The notes: generated by a model not told the origin, from the sequence alone. 64,000 nucleotides of DNA from Vibrio zhanjiangensis (GCF_030161235.1 NZ_BSPW01000054.1:1-64000), one strand, 5' to 3'; positions 1-8,397 are shown, counted from the first letter of the stretch. Numbers and translations are program-made.

Positions 1-49
1 AATGTAAGGATACGACAGAGTCGAATGGTATTTATCCCGTCAAGATCCC

Positions 50-529
50 TCAGTAATGACAAGAGACCTGATAAGCTTGGCCAAAGCCCTTTACATAAAG
101 TCCCTTCTCAGGTCGCATACTAAATAAAACAAAATCCTGAAGCTGACTGAGGTTATCAATAATATCACCAAATCGAATCTTCATTTGTGTAATCGCCTCG
201 AGCCATAGCGCTGAGTCTCTTTCCACCATCGTAGCAACCGCATCGAATGTTAATCGTTTACGAGCAAAAAGCTGTTTGGCCCCCCCCTCGTCTTCAATCA
301 TCATAATTGAAACATTCGGATTGACTTGAAGATTACGTGCATGACGAGCGATTTCCGAAATTAAAACGAAATAGCCGTTAGAGTTTTGGACAAATGGTGC
401 ATAGCTCACATTAGGTTGGCCTTGCTCATCCACCGTCGCCAGCTGAAGCGTGTATCGTTCTTGACGGAACTCCTGAATTTCTGGTCCCAAGCGATTTTGT
501 AAGCGCTCTTGTTTAACTTGTGTCTCCAT
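50..529 (-). CDS. hutZ: HutZ-type haem utilisation protein
   Basis: A 159-residue cytoplasmic protein with the split-barrel fold of pyridoxamine-5'-phosphate-oxidase-like proteins. It resembles Vibrio HutZ, which binds haem and supports its breakdown so that iron can be used. Visible support is the N-terminal FRQERYTLQLATVDEQG strand region, the SYAPFV and HARNLQ segments, and a C-terminal FSMRPEKGLYVKGFGQAY segment with the conserved KGFG. It lies 41 bp downstream of hutX on the same strand, so the two are probably one transcript. The pair diverges from tonB-exbB-exbD-hutBCD, the usual Vibrio arrangement, and is likely Fur-repressed. The family call is firm; the exact chemistry is known only from homologues. 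Confidence 0.9.
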   Translation of the reverse strand: METQVKQERLQNRLGPEIQEFRQERYTLQLATVDEQGQPNVSYAPFVQNSNGYFVLISEIARHARNLQVNPNVSIMMIEDEGGAKQLFARKRLTFDAVATMVERDSALWLEAITQMKIRFGDIIDNLSQLQDFVLFSMRPEKGLYVKGFGQAYQVSCHY

Positions 530-570
530 CTCTAAACTCCTTAATTAGTACGACTTGTTCTTCGAACGCG

Positions 571-1086
571 TTACACAAATGCTCGTTCGCGTAACTCTTG
601 TTGCCAACGCTTAAAAGCGGCCACCTGCTCAGTAATCAACTCTCGCTGTTCATTTCTGCCAAGATACACTTTAAAAATATTATTACCCTTTTCACAAAAG
701 AAGCCAAAGTAGTGACTTTCTCGTCCTCTGAAAGGCTTACTAACCAAAGCAATATTTTCCACATTACTCAGCTTCAAATGGCCATGAAGTTCACCATTTG
801 TTCCCATAAGGTTGTAATATCCCCGTGCAACTTTGCCTTTTGGAAAGGGCGCTTTCACTTCAAAAATTGAACCAAATGAATGGACAATGGTAGTCACTGG
901 GCCAAAACCAACTAATCGCTCAAGATAGGTTTGAGCTTGCTCTCCAGAAGCAAGTGCGATCATCTCATCGGGTAATGAACTCACCACCTCATACTCAGAA
1001 ATACCCAATTTTTCAGCCATTTCCACAGGCAATATCGATGGCTCGTCTTCAATCAAGCGGGAAACTTTTTCCTTTAGCGTTTGCAT
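571..1086 (-). CDS. hutX: HutX haem utilisation carrier protein
   Basis: A 171-residue cytoplasmic protein of the HutX/HugX family, described in Vibrio as an intracellular haem carrier that passes haem to HutZ. The N-terminus carries a short helix-turn-helix-like segment (MAEKLGISEYEVVSSLP, about residues 23-39). The rest matches the HutX domain, with VTTIVHSFGSIFEVKAPFPKGKV near the middle and SHYFGFFCEK later. It is the first gene of the leftward arm and starts about 180 bp from tonB across a Fur-box-like region. In V. cholerae hutW, a radical-SAM HemN-like gene, sits between the shared promoter and hutX; here it is absent. Confidence 0.9.
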   Translation of the reverse strand: MQTLKEKVSRLIEDEPSILPVEMAEKLGISEYEVVSSLPDEMIALASGEQAQTYLERLVGFGPVTTIVHSFGSIFEVKAPFPKGKVARGYYNLMGTNGELHGHLKLSNVENIALVSKPFRGRESHYFGFFCEKGNNIFKVYLGRNEQRELITEQVAAFKRWQQELRERAFV

Positions 1087-1210
1087 AGCAGTTCCTCATG
1101 ACGCCTTACTAAGTAGAAAAATTATTTCAATAATATAGATAAAAGAATCTTTATCGTCGTAGTAAGAGGTCTGTGCAATAAAATTCAGGCAATATTAGAA
1201 TCATAGAAAT

Positions 1211-1238
1211 GATAATGCAATTGATAATTGATATTATT
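1211..1238. promoter_or_regulatory. Fur-box-like operator between hutX and tonB
   Basis: The AT-rich divergent region contains overlapping GATAAT-type units: GATAATGCAATTGATAATT matches the 19-bp Fur consensus at about 13 positions by eye, and TGATAATTGATATTA overlaps it. Iron control of both hut arms is expected from V. cholerae. No footprint or matrix score is available here. Confidence 0.6.
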
Positions 1239-1300
1239 TAGATTCTAATGGATAATAAGATTTCTTGGTGCTTGATTGTCGTGAAAATCGATGTGAGTTT

Positions 1301-2014
1301 ATGAATTTGAGAAGGTATTTTATTGCGGGTAGCTTATCGATCGCTATCCACAGTTCTATTTTTTGGACCGGCTACGAAACCAAAGCGTATGCCATGCCAA
1401 CCGGTTCCCATTCCTCATCCGTCACGATTCGATTTTCACCCGTATCTGTTCCGAACACAGTACAAAGTACCAAACCCAAACAGGAACCAGCACCATCGGC
1501 TAAGTCTGCCTTAAATGAGATCAAAAGCGCACCTGTTGCAAAAGAACTAACCATACCTAAAGGCAAACCAGCGAGGATAAAAGCTGAGACTGACATTATC
1601 GCTAGTACCACGTCTCAAAAGCTTATCGAACAAAATCAACCAAAGAACCCAATAAAAACACCGTCAGTTGAACAACCAAGTAAAGAGACGCTTCCCCAAC
1701 CTACCGACGTACAACGAGGAGTGAGTACTAAGCCTTTGCTTGTCAACCAGCCGAGTTTTCTCTCCAAACCGACACCACCGGTTTACCCGCGTTTGGCAAG
1801 AAAGCGAGGCCTCACTGGTGTCGTAACTTATGAAGTTTGGCTTGACGAATATGGTATGCAAATTTCACAAACGCTCATTTCTTCATCTGGTCAAGCTATC
1901 TTAGATAAATCCGCACTCAGGGCTATTAAAACGTGGAAGTTCTCTCCGCACAGTGTCAATGGTCAGAAGATAGCCCATAGAGTAAGAATTCCCGTACGTT
2001 TCAATATGGATTGA
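1301..2014 (+). CDS. tonB: TonB energy transducer (TonB1 type)
   Basis: A periplasm-spanning protein that couples the ExbB-ExbD proton motor to outer-membrane haem and siderophore receptors. I chose the ATG at 1301 (237 residues), since it puts the N-terminal anchor (RRYFIAGSLSIAIHSSIFW, with the TonB-type Ser-x3-His spacing) at the start; TTG 1265 and GTG 1268 are possible upstream starts. A Pro/Lys-rich spacer follows (about residues 60-150), then the C-terminal TonB domain with YPRLARKRGLTGVV and ALRAIKTWKFSP. It is first in the tonB-exbB-exbD-hutBCD operon and its stop lies just before the exbB start. Confidence 0.93.
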   Translation: MNLRRYFIAGSLSIAIHSSIFWTGYETKAYAMPTGSHSSSVTIRFSPVSVPNTVQSTKPKQEPAPSAKSALNEIKSAPVAKELTIPKGKPARIKAETDIIASTTSQKLIEQNQPKNPIKTPSVEQPSKETLPQPTDVQRGVSTKPLLVNQPSFLSKPTPPVYPRLARKRGLTGVVTYEVWLDEYGMQISQTLISSSGQAILDKSALRAIKTWKFSPHSVNGQKIAHRVRIPVRFNMD

Positions 2015-2016
2015 CA

Positions 2017-2688
2017 ATGGAACACATACAACAACTTCAACAACAATTGGGCCTTATGACTTGGCCTCTCATACTCTGCTCTGCGCTGACAGTTATGATT
2101 ATCCTAGAACGACTGATTCAAGTCGTGATCAGCTCAGGTGCGGGAAGGCAGACCATTCATTTCGAGCTCAAGCAACTGTCTCCGTCAGACGAACCACAAT
2201 TGCGTTCCCTTGCGGAAAAGCTCGCAAACCGTCGCCCTCTTTTGTGCCAAGGGGTGGCTATGTTACTGAGCCATCATTCTTTTCCCAAAAACTTGAGAGA
2301 AGACACTGCTGGGATGTGGTTGGAAGAACAGCGCATTCTATTGAATTCTGGCCTTAAACTCTTAAGCTTAATTGGTGTTATTAGCCCTTTAATTGGATTG
2401 CTAGGCACAGTTCTTGGCCTCATTGAGATGTTTAAGGGTGTAGCCGCTTCAACAGGTAATATTACTCCTAATGACCTAGCCGATGGTTTAGGCATTGCGA
2501 TGAGAACAACAGCAGCTGGTCTAATGATTGCGTTACCTGCGCTCGCTAGCGCGCAGCTGCTCGGCCTCTGGGCTGACAAAATCATAGCTCGACTCGAGCA
2601 CACGCTCAATTTTGTCAATTTATGGTTGGAAGGCGTAAATCTTCAAAGTGCAAGAGATCAAACCATATCCAATGAGGCAACAAGATGA
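2017..2688 (+). CDS. exbB: ExbB proton-channel subunit of the TonB motor
   Basis: A MotA/TolQ/ExbB-family inner-membrane protein of about 223 residues that forms the proton channel energising TonB. Three membrane segments are visible: near the N-terminus (TWPLILCSALTVMIILERLI), and two C-terminal ones (LLSLIGVISPLIGLLGTVLG and AAGLMIALPALASAQLLG) containing the hallmark GLLGTV and the TAAGL/IALPA segments. ATG 2017 lies 2 bp after the tonB stop; a TTG six bases upstream is the alternative. The stop overlaps the exbD start (ATGA), which implies translational coupling. Confidence 0.93.
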   Translation: MEHIQQLQQQLGLMTWPLILCSALTVMIILERLIQVVISSGAGRQTIHFELKQLSPSDEPQLRSLAEKLANRRPLLCQGVAMLLSHHSFPKNLREDTAGMWLEEQRILLNSGLKLLSLIGVISPLIGLLGTVLGLIEMFKGVAASTGNITPNDLADGLGIAMRTTAAGLMIALPALASAQLLGLWADKIIARLEHTLNFVNLWLEGVNLQSARDQTISNEATR

Positions 2689-3101
2689 TCAAGGTGTCTC
2701 GACAATCTCATGATTTAGGGTTAACGCCCGATCTGACTCCGTTATTAGATATCATTTTTATCGTGATGGTTTTTTTGATGCTAACAGCCGCAGTCAAACT
2801 TGAGTCTTTAGAAGTCGATTTACCCACGACTGACACCACGGTTACGTCAAATGTAGAAAACCAATCAATTACCGTCAATATTCTCCCAACAGAACCTCAT
2901 TGGGCGATAGACGGCAATCAATACTCAAGCTGGGATGCTTTTTCACAAGCGGTAATCGAAAAACAAAGATCTAGCCAAAAGCCCATTGTGATTGGTGCTG
3001 AAAAAACCGCTGATGTTCAACATCTAGTGAAATTGCTCGCTTTCTTACAAGAAAACCGTATCGAAGCCACCCAATTGCTGATTCAAGACCCCCAACAATA
3101 A
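2685..3101 (+). CDS. exbD: ExbD biopolymer transport protein
   Basis: A 138-residue ExbD/TolR-family protein, the partner of ExbB in the TonB motor. It has a short cytoplasmic N-terminus, then one membrane helix (PLLDIIFIVMVFLMLTAAV) with the functionally essential Asp in the LTPLLDIIF motif that carries protons. A periplasmic domain follows (about residues 45-138), ending in a TQLLIQDP segment. The start codon overlaps the exbB stop and hutB begins 10 bp downstream, so it sits mid-operon. Confidence 0.93.
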   Translation: MIKVSRQSHDLGLTPDLTPLLDIIFIVMVFLMLTAAVKLESLEVDLPTTDTTVTSNVENQSITVNILPTEPHWAIDGNQYSSWDAFSQAVIEKQRSSQKPIVIGAEKTADVQHLVKLLAFLQENRIEATQLLIQDPQQ

Positions 3102-3111
3102 GGCCTACATC

Positions 3112-3966
3112 ATGCTTAACTCCATATTTACTCGCGGAATAGCGGCTATCTCGCTAATCATTCTTGCTGCATCAGCAACCGCCACTGAAAGAATTATCAG
3201 CGCAGGTAGCGCCGTTACTGAATTACTAGTAGCACTTGGTAATCAAGATCAGCTCGTCGCAGTTGATATCACCAGTGAATTACCTTCTGAGATGGAACTG
3301 CCAAAGATTGGTTACCACAGAAACTTATCAGCCGAAGGATTAATGTCTCTTAATCCAACCCTGATTATTGGTTCGGAAGAGATGGGCCCGAAAAATGTTC
3401 TGGGGCAGCTCAAATCATCAGGAGTAAAGATCAATATCATCAACACAACACCAACGCCTGAAGGCTTGTTGGAGCGCATAGATAGCATTGCCTCGCTTAC
3501 TCAAAGCCAGAACAATGCACAAGCTCTCAAGCTAGATATTCAAAAGCAAATCAAGCGTATAGAAAATAACAAGTCACGATCACAACGTAAACAAAAGGTG
3601 TTGTTTCTCCTTGTTCATGAGGGGCGAGCGGCAAACGTAGCAGGAGCCAATACAGTGCCTGATACGATTATAGCGCTGGCTGGTGGAATTAATCCGGCAG
3701 CTCAAAAAGTTGATTCCTACAAACCACTTTCTACAGAGGCAATGTTGGAAATGCAGCCTGATGTTATTTTGGTTAGTGGCCGAAGTCTTAGTGAGCTTGG
3801 TGGCGTTGATACCATCTTTGATAAAATGCCAATGCTTGCTGCGACGCCTGCAGGAAAAACCAAAAAAATCATCTCGATTGATGGACACGCAATTATTGGC
3901 GGATTGGGGCTAAAAAGCCTCTCTGAAGCTGAACGCCTAAGTAAAATGCTTAATCCGACACTATAG
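3112..3966 (+). CDS. hutB: HutB periplasmic haem-binding protein
   Basis: A 284-residue solute-binding protein of the ABC haem importer HutBCD. It has an Sec signal peptide (IAAISLIILAASATATE) and a class III (BtuF/HmuT-like) binding fold: RIISAGSAVTELLVALGNQDQLVAVD at the N-terminal lobe, KIGYHRNLSAEGLMSLNPTLIIGSEEMGP, and a C-terminal lobe with AMLEMQPDVILVSG. The Tyr and His near GYHRNLSAEG are candidates for haem contact by analogy with HmuT proteins. It is followed by permease and ATPase genes in the same operon. Confidence 0.92.
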   Translation: MLNSIFTRGIAAISLIILAASATATERIISAGSAVTELLVALGNQDQLVAVDITSELPSEMELPKIGYHRNLSAEGLMSLNPTLIIGSEEMGPKNVLGQLKSSGVKINIINTTPTPEGLLERIDSIASLTQSQNNAQALKLDIQKQIKRIENNKSRSQRKQKVLFLLVHEGRAANVAGANTVPDTIIALAGGINPAAQKVDSYKPLSTEAMLEMQPDVILVSGRSLSELGGVDTIFDKMPMLAATPAGKTKKIISIDGHAIIGGLGLKSLSEAERLSKMLNPTL

Positions 3967-3976
3967 AGCCCTTTTT

Positions 3977-5014
3977 ATGCTGCTGCGTCATACTCCTCTT
4001 TTTTCTACCTTAGCCTTTTTGGGTTCGTTCCTTGCTCTTACGACGATAGTATCGGTAAGCGTGGGACCAATGGATATAAGTTTCAAAGACAGTGTGGTGA
4101 GTATCTTTGCAGATTCGAATCAGTTGCCGACTCAAATTAACTTAGTGATCCATGAAATCCGTTTACCTCGAACTTTGCTGTGCATAGTAGTCGGTGCGAT
4201 ATTGGCCATATGTGGTACTGTCACACAAGGGCTATTTCGTAATCCCCTTGCAGAACCGGGAATTATTGGTGTATCTGCTGGCGCGTCTTTAGGTGGTGCT
4301 CTCGCGATAGTCTCTTTTTCCCAATACAACGCTGACTACCCAAATATCATCAATATTGTTGCGGTGCCCCTGTTTGCCTTTTTCGGTGCGATATTGGCCA
4401 CTGGTCTGGTGTATAAACTAGGTACAAGTAAATTCGGAACATCGGTTACCATCATGCTATTGGCTGGCGTCGCCATGACCGCTCTATCATTTGCGGGCTT
4501 AGGCTACATCAATTTCATTGCCAATGATCAGATGCTCCGAGACATTTCCTTGTGGCAAATGGGATCTTTAGCAGGAGCAAATTGGACCAGTGTTATACTT
4601 TGCACCGCCACTCTTTTTCTGTTGGTGCTCTATTTCACCCGCAATGCAATGCCTTTGAATGCATTACTACTGGGCGAGGCAGAAGCGTCTCATTTGGGAA
4701 TTTCAGTACAAAAGTTAAAGCGTTCATTGATGCTTTGTACAGCAATAGGAGTTGGGGTAGCCGTGAGCGTGTCCGGCATGATAGGCTTTGTAGGGCTAGT
4801 CATTCCCCATCTAGGCCGTATGTTGGGTGGTCCTGATCATCGTACCCTCATACCAATATCAGCGTGTATGGGCGCGTTGCTCCTCACGTTTGCCGATATG
4901 ATTTCACGAATTGTTCTTGCACCGACCGAACTGCCTGTTGGAATCATCACAGCATTGATTGGTGCGCCATTCTTTATCTATCTCCTATTCCAGCAAAGAG
5001 GGAAAATTCTCTAA
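3977..5014 (+). CDS. hutC: HutC haem ABC transporter permease
   Basis: A 345-residue FecCD/BtuC-family inner-membrane permease that moves haem from HutB into the cytoplasm. It is hydrophobic throughout, with roughly nine or ten membrane helices, and shows RLPRTLLCIVVGAILAICGTVTQGLFRNPLAEPGIIGVSAG, which contains the family's RNPLAxPxxxGxSxGA signature. Near the C-terminus GMIGFVGLVIPHLGRMLGG is the coupling-loop region that meets the ATPase. The stop codon overlaps the hutD start (TAATG). Confidence 0.93.
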   Translation: MLLRHTPLFSTLAFLGSFLALTTIVSVSVGPMDISFKDSVVSIFADSNQLPTQINLVIHEIRLPRTLLCIVVGAILAICGTVTQGLFRNPLAEPGIIGVSAGASLGGALAIVSFSQYNADYPNIINIVAVPLFAFFGAILATGLVYKLGTSKFGTSVTIMLLAGVAMTALSFAGLGYINFIANDQMLRDISLWQMGSLAGANWTSVILCTATLFLLVLYFTRNAMPLNALLLGEAEASHLGISVQKLKRSLMLCTAIGVGVAVSVSGMIGFVGLVIPHLGRMLGGPDHRTLIPISACMGALLLTFADMISRIVLAPTELPVGIITALIGAPFFIYLLFQQRGKIL

Positions 5015-5796
5015 TGAGCATTAATGCACTTTGTGCGCACAACATTTCGATACGCTTAGGTTCTCGTTTTATTCTGAATAATGTAAGCCTGAGCATTCGG
5101 GTTGGGGAAGTGACCACCCTGCTGGGCCCAAATGGTGCGGGAAAAAGCACCTTACTCAAAGTTCTTTGTGGTGAAATCTCATCCAACGCAGAGATCGAAT
5201 ATTTTGCTAAACCCAAACATCAATGGGATTCCAAAGAGTTAGCGAAACATCTAGGTATGTTACCCCAGCACAGTACACTAAGTTTCCCATTCTCAGCACA
5301 AGAAGTGGTCGAGTTAGGCGCTATTCCACTCATGTTACCCAACAAAAATGTGCAGGAGTTGGCAAGTTACTATATGAAAATCACCGATGTTGGACATCTA
5401 GCAACGCGTCTCTATCCTTCCTTGTCAGGAGGAGAGAAACAAAGGCTGCACTTAGCTCGTGTGTTGTTGCAATTAGCTCATTCAGATGAGCAAACAATAT
5501 TGATGCTCGATGAACCAACATCCGCACTCGACTTGGCACATCAACATAATACTTTGTCTTTGGCTCGTAAGTTGGCCGACACTCACAACGCTGCGGTTGT
5601 GGTCGTGCTCCATGATTTAAACCTTGCCGCTCAGTATTCAGACCGTTTAGTCGTGCTCCATGAGGGTCATCTTGTATGCGATGCACCACCATGGGATGCG
5701 CTAACTAAAGAAATGCTTGAGTCGGTATATGGGTATCGCTGCCTGGTAGCAAAACACCCAACATTGGACTTTCCGGTAGTTTACCCCTCAACCTAG
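5014..5796 (+). CDS. hutD: HutD haem ABC transporter ATPase
   Basis: A 260-residue ABC ATPase that powers haem import through HutC. All nucleotide-binding motifs are visible: Walker A (GPNGAGKST, near residue 40), Q-loop (GMLPQHS), signature LSGGEKQRL, Walker B (TILMLDEPTSALD) and the H-loop His in VVVLHDLNLAAQ. The open frame extends upstream to 4864, but ATG 5014 overlaps the hutC stop and starts right at the ABC fold, so I use it. It is the last gene of the haem operon; no convincing intrinsic terminator follows. Confidence 0.92.
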   Translation: MSINALCAHNISIRLGSRFILNNVSLSIRVGEVTTLLGPNGAGKSTLLKVLCGEISSNAEIEYFAKPKHQWDSKELAKHLGMLPQHSTLSFPFSAQEVVELGAIPLMLPNKNVQELASYYMKITDVGHLATRLYPSLSGGEKQRLHLARVLLQLAHSDEQTILMLDEPTSALDLAHQHNTLSLARKLADTHNAAVVVVLHDLNLAAQYSDRLVVLHEGHLVCDAPPWDALTKEMLESVYGYRCLVAKHPTLDFPVVYPST

Positions 5797-5960
5797 AAAA
5801 AGTTTGCCGTGCTGAGAACAACTTATTGCCGCTGAAAGAAATTAACGACTTTCTGTACAAAGACTCCAAGAGCAAGATAAGGTTTACAATGAAGTCGTCA
5901 ACAACCAGAAGACAAAAATATACAAATCCACTTAAAAACAAAGAGTTAGCATTTAAAAAT

Positions 5961-6050
5961 AGCCGAGAGATACGGATTTTAACCCTAGATATGCTATTAA
6001 CATTTGTCGGTTTTCAAAACCGGTACGTTCAACCACTCAGGCATTTCTTT
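5961..6050 (-). pseudogene. Degenerate tRNA-Ser (UGA) relic
   Basis: Read on the minus strand this 90-base stretch aligns end to end with a class II tRNA-Ser(UGA): TGCCTGAGTGGTTGAA (positions 8 to the D loop), an anticodon arm CCGGT-TTTGAAA-ACCGA with anticodon TGA, a long variable arm ATG-TTAATAG-CAT, a T arm TAGGG-TTAAAAT-CCGTA, and a CTA where CCA would be. Decay is clear. The acceptor arms AAAGAAA and TCTCTCG mispair at several positions, the 27-43 pair is broken, the T-loop C56 is A, and the T stem has a mismatch. I read it as a dead tRNA gene copy, not a working tRNA. Confidence 0.8.
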
Positions 6051-6323
6051 CTTCACCATTCAACGTTAAATATTGGCACGAGTTTTGTTAAGTGTGTATT
6101 TGGTGGTTCATGTTGGAGTGAGTAGTTAATACCCACTAAAGCAGGCATTAATTATAATAATGGCAGTAAAAACTGGGTATTTATGTAGTATTAATACTCT
6201 AATGAAAATTATCTAATAAAATAATGTTTTTTTGATATGGCATTGAATTTAAAGGATAAACAACTAAATAGGCAACATGTGTACGCTCGAAAGTCATTGC
6301 GTACAATTGTGAAGTGTTTCAAA

Positions 6324-6347
6324 ATTAATACGTTGACGTATATTAAT
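6324..6347. promoter_or_regulatory. Operator-like palindrome upstream of the MaoC gene
   Basis: An inverted repeat ATACGT-TG-ACGTAT, extended by ATTA and TAAT flanks with a 2-base offset, lies about 20 bp before the start codon and just upstream of the GAGGT ribosome-binding site. Its size and placement suit a dimeric repressor site. The regulator is unknown. Confidence 0.4.
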
Positions 6348-6366
6348 ATCAGATTTCTGAGGTTTT

Positions 6367-7059
6367 ATGAAAGTCGCAGACCTATTTAAACATCGCGGTG
6401 AAAAATCACAATCCGAATTTATGCAGTGGATGTCTCCTGCTGTTCGTGAGTATTGGGATGATTTTATGCAAAAGACGCAAAATCACCAGCTATTCGCGCG
6501 TTTTTGGGATATGCAAAGACCTGCGGTCAACGATGAGGTTCAGACGCCAGAGACAATCAATAGTGATCAACAAAAAGCGATCGAGTTAAAGCCTGAAGCG
6601 CAAAAATTATATGACCAACTGAAAGAGCAGATCGGGCAAGTCATTCATACTGGTGATTGGTTAGACATCTCTCAGCAACGTATTGATCAGTTTGCTGAAG
6701 TGACTGAGGATATGCAGTGGATACACACAGATCCAGAGCGTGCTGAAATCGAGTCTCCTTTCAAAACGACGGTTGCTCATGGCTTCCTAACTCTGGCGAT
6801 GCTGCCTAAGCTCACAGATAGCGTTGATCCCAAGCATTCTCTTTTCCCTACGGCAAAAATGGTAGTCAATATTGGCCTCAATCAAGTCCGTTTTCCATAC
6901 CCGGTCAAGGCCAATAGCCGCGTTCGTGCAGTCAGCAAGTTATCTAAGGTGACTCCGATTAAGAAAGGACTGGAGATAGAAAGAGAAATTAAAGTGGAAA
7001 TTGACGGTATTCGACGTCCAGGGGCTATTGTCGTTTCTGTTATTCAACTTCATTTTTAG
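6367..7059 (+). CDS. MaoC-family (R)-enoyl-CoA hydratase-like protein
   Basis: A 230-residue protein whose C-terminal part (about residues 95-230) is a MaoC-like hot-dog hydratase domain. The key segment is FAEVTEDMQWIHTDPERA followed by FKTTVAHGFLTL, giving the Asp and His pair of the hydratase motif. Such enzymes hydrate enoyl-CoA to (R)-3-hydroxyacyl-CoA in fatty-acid or PHA metabolism. The first about 90 residues are a family extension with no domain I recognise. GAGGT lies 4 bases before the ATG. It stands alone, with a palindrome upstream and a hairpin over its stop codon. Confidence 0.82.
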   Translation: MKVADLFKHRGEKSQSEFMQWMSPAVREYWDDFMQKTQNHQLFARFWDMQRPAVNDEVQTPETINSDQQKAIELKPEAQKLYDQLKEQIGQVIHTGDWLDISQQRIDQFAEVTEDMQWIHTDPERAEIESPFKTTVAHGFLTLAMLPKLTDSVDPKHSLFPTAKMVVNIGLNQVRFPYPVKANSRVRAVSKLSKVTPIKKGLEIEREIKVEIDGIRRPGAIVVSVIQLHF

Positions 7060-7080
7060 GGTAGAGAAGTTCTCTACCCT
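7058..7080. terminator. Hairpin between convergent MaoC and PstS-like genes
   Basis: An 11-bp perfect inverted repeat (AGGGTAGAGAA/TTCTCTACCCT around a single G) starts inside the stop codon of the MaoC gene. Neither side has a good U-tract, so it may work as an mRNA 3'-end stabiliser or weak two-way terminator. Confidence 0.5.
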
Positions 7081-7087
7081 AACTTAT

Positions 7088-7906
7088 CTATTGGCTTACT
7101 GGCGCATAACCATATTGAAGAATTAAGCTTCGTGCTTGTTGCCCGCGTAAATATTCAATAAAGGATTTTGCCTGTTCATCGAGATCCGAGCTTTTGTAGA
7201 GCACAAGAAAAGGTCGAGACAGACCATATTTGTTCGTCGCCAAAGTTTGATTGCTTGCCTCTATCCCATCGAACTTGATCGCTTTAACGGAATTATCGAC
7301 TGAACCTGTCGATATAAAGCCAATGGCTTGCTTGTTGTGGCTTACTATGGTTTTTACCATGCTATTGCTATTTACAACAAGATTATTTGAACTAATCGAA
7401 GAGACTTGTTGACCGTTAACAACTTTGGTCAGTCCTAGCAGGCTTTCAAAACTGTATCGTGAACCCGATGAGGCCTCTCGTGTTACAACCGCAATTTTTT
7501 GATCATAGCCTCCCAATGTTTTCCAGTTGGTAATCTTACCTTTATAGATGTCAAAAAGCTGCTCTCGACTAATATCGCTTATTGGATTGGACTTATTCAC
7601 AACCACAGCTAACCCATCATAAGCTAAAGGGATAACTGTAAGCGTTTCATCCTGCTCACTGTCCGTCAGATAACGTGAACTCATACCGATGTCAGCGACA
7701 CCTTTTTTTAATAAAGTAATACCAGCAGTTGAGCCAATACCCTGAACGGCAATATAAGTTTCTGGGTGACTTTGATGGTAGTTTTCCGCAAGCACATCCA
7801 TAACTCTCGCCACAGAAGTAGAGCCTGATACATTAACTTCATTTGCTAATACAGGGCTTAAGCTAAAATATAAAGCTAACAATGCGGTTAAAACAGCGCG
7901 AATCAT
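7088..7906 (-). CDS. PstS-like phosphate ABC substrate-binding protein
   Basis: A 272-residue exported solute-binding protein of the PstS/PBP-like type. A Sec signal peptide (MIRAVLTALLALYFSLSPVLA) precedes NVSGSTSVARVMDVLAENY, the family's typical first strand and phosphate-loop region. Further support is GIGSTAGITLLKKGVADIGMSSR, VVVNKSNPISDISREQLFDIYKGKITNW and TREASSGSRYSFE. No permease or ATPase genes adjoin it, so this is an orphan or secondary PstS copy rather than a full Pst operon. I see no clear Pho box upstream. Phosphate is the likely ligand, but other oxyanions are possible. Confidence 0.83.
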   Translation of the reverse strand: MIRAVLTALLALYFSLSPVLANEVNVSGSTSVARVMDVLAENYHQSHPETYIAVQGIGSTAGITLLKKGVADIGMSSRYLTDSEQDETLTVIPLAYDGLAVVVNKSNPISDISREQLFDIYKGKITNWKTLGGYDQKIAVVTREASSGSRYSFESLLGLTKVVNGQQVSSISSNNLVVNSNSMVKTIVSHNKQAIGFISTGSVDNSVKAIKFDGIEASNQTLATNKYGLSRPFLVLYKSSDLDEQAKSFIEYLRGQQARSLILQYGYAPVSQ

Positions 7907-8043
7907 AACAATCTCCGATTCCGATAATAGAAATACATTGAGTTATGATATTTCGATAAGATTACATTTTTGTGAAAAGCTATACAGACTATAAAAGCTG
8001 ATGTACATACTATGTATCATAAGACACAGAGCTTGGGGTCAGA

Positions 8044-8397
8044 ATGGGACTGGTCAGTTTACTGCAAAGACAAGTAGAAAGCCGAGCGCAGATTATTTGT
8101 TCTCAAAGAAACAAAAGTCTGCCGGCTGAGTTAGGTAAGGCGAGCTACGAAGTCACCGAAAATGGTGTCGTATTTATCAAACAGCACTTTTTGCTTGATT
8201 CAGCACACTGTCATTACATGCTACCAGTGGCTAAAGTGGTGTGGGACCCAGAGAAACGTATTTGGTTATTGATGGTTCCAGACGAAGTCAGTGAATCAAA
8301 TTGGATTCCCTATCCCTACCTTGCACAAAGTCAAGATTTAACGGCGATAATGCGTGAAGTTGGCAAGGACCCAAAATCATTATTTTGGGAAAACTAG
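8044..8397 (+). CDS. DUF3024-like small protein
   Basis: A 117-residue soluble protein that resembles the DUF3024 family seen next to RNase II genes in vibrios. It has a mixed alpha/beta pattern, an N-terminal helix (LLQRQVESRAQIICSQRN), and a conserved-looking end, WIPYPYLAQSQDLTAIMREVGKDPKSLFW. No catalytic motif is visible and no function can be given. It is followed by a strong hairpin terminator shared with the convergent rnb gene. The domain name is recalled rather than searched. Confidence 0.65.
   Translation: MGLVSLLQRQVESRAQIICSQRNKSLPAELGKASYEVTENGVVFIKQHFLLDSAHCHYMLPVAKVVWDPEKRIWLLMVPDEVSESNWIPYPYLAQSQDLTAIMREVGKDPKSLFWEN

Larger units (their letters stand above)
5797..6366. other. 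570-bp gene-free stretch between hutD and the MaoC gene
   Basis: Apart from the tRNA-Ser relic, I see no supportable gene here. A 99-codon frame at 5826-6125 overlaps the relic and has no recognisable domain. The right part is very AT-rich and contains inverted repeats GTACGC/GCGTAC (6281-6304) and ATACGT/ACGTAT (6328-6341), probably part of the promoter region of the next gene. Confidence 0.6.

Noticed and set aside
5826..6125. 99-codon plus-strand frame after hutD
   Set aside because: It overlaps the tRNA-Ser relic, has no domain, and its composition resembles translated AT-rich spacer.
7907..8043. Pho box before the PstS-like gene
   Set aside because: No convincing CTGTCAT-type direct repeats were seen.
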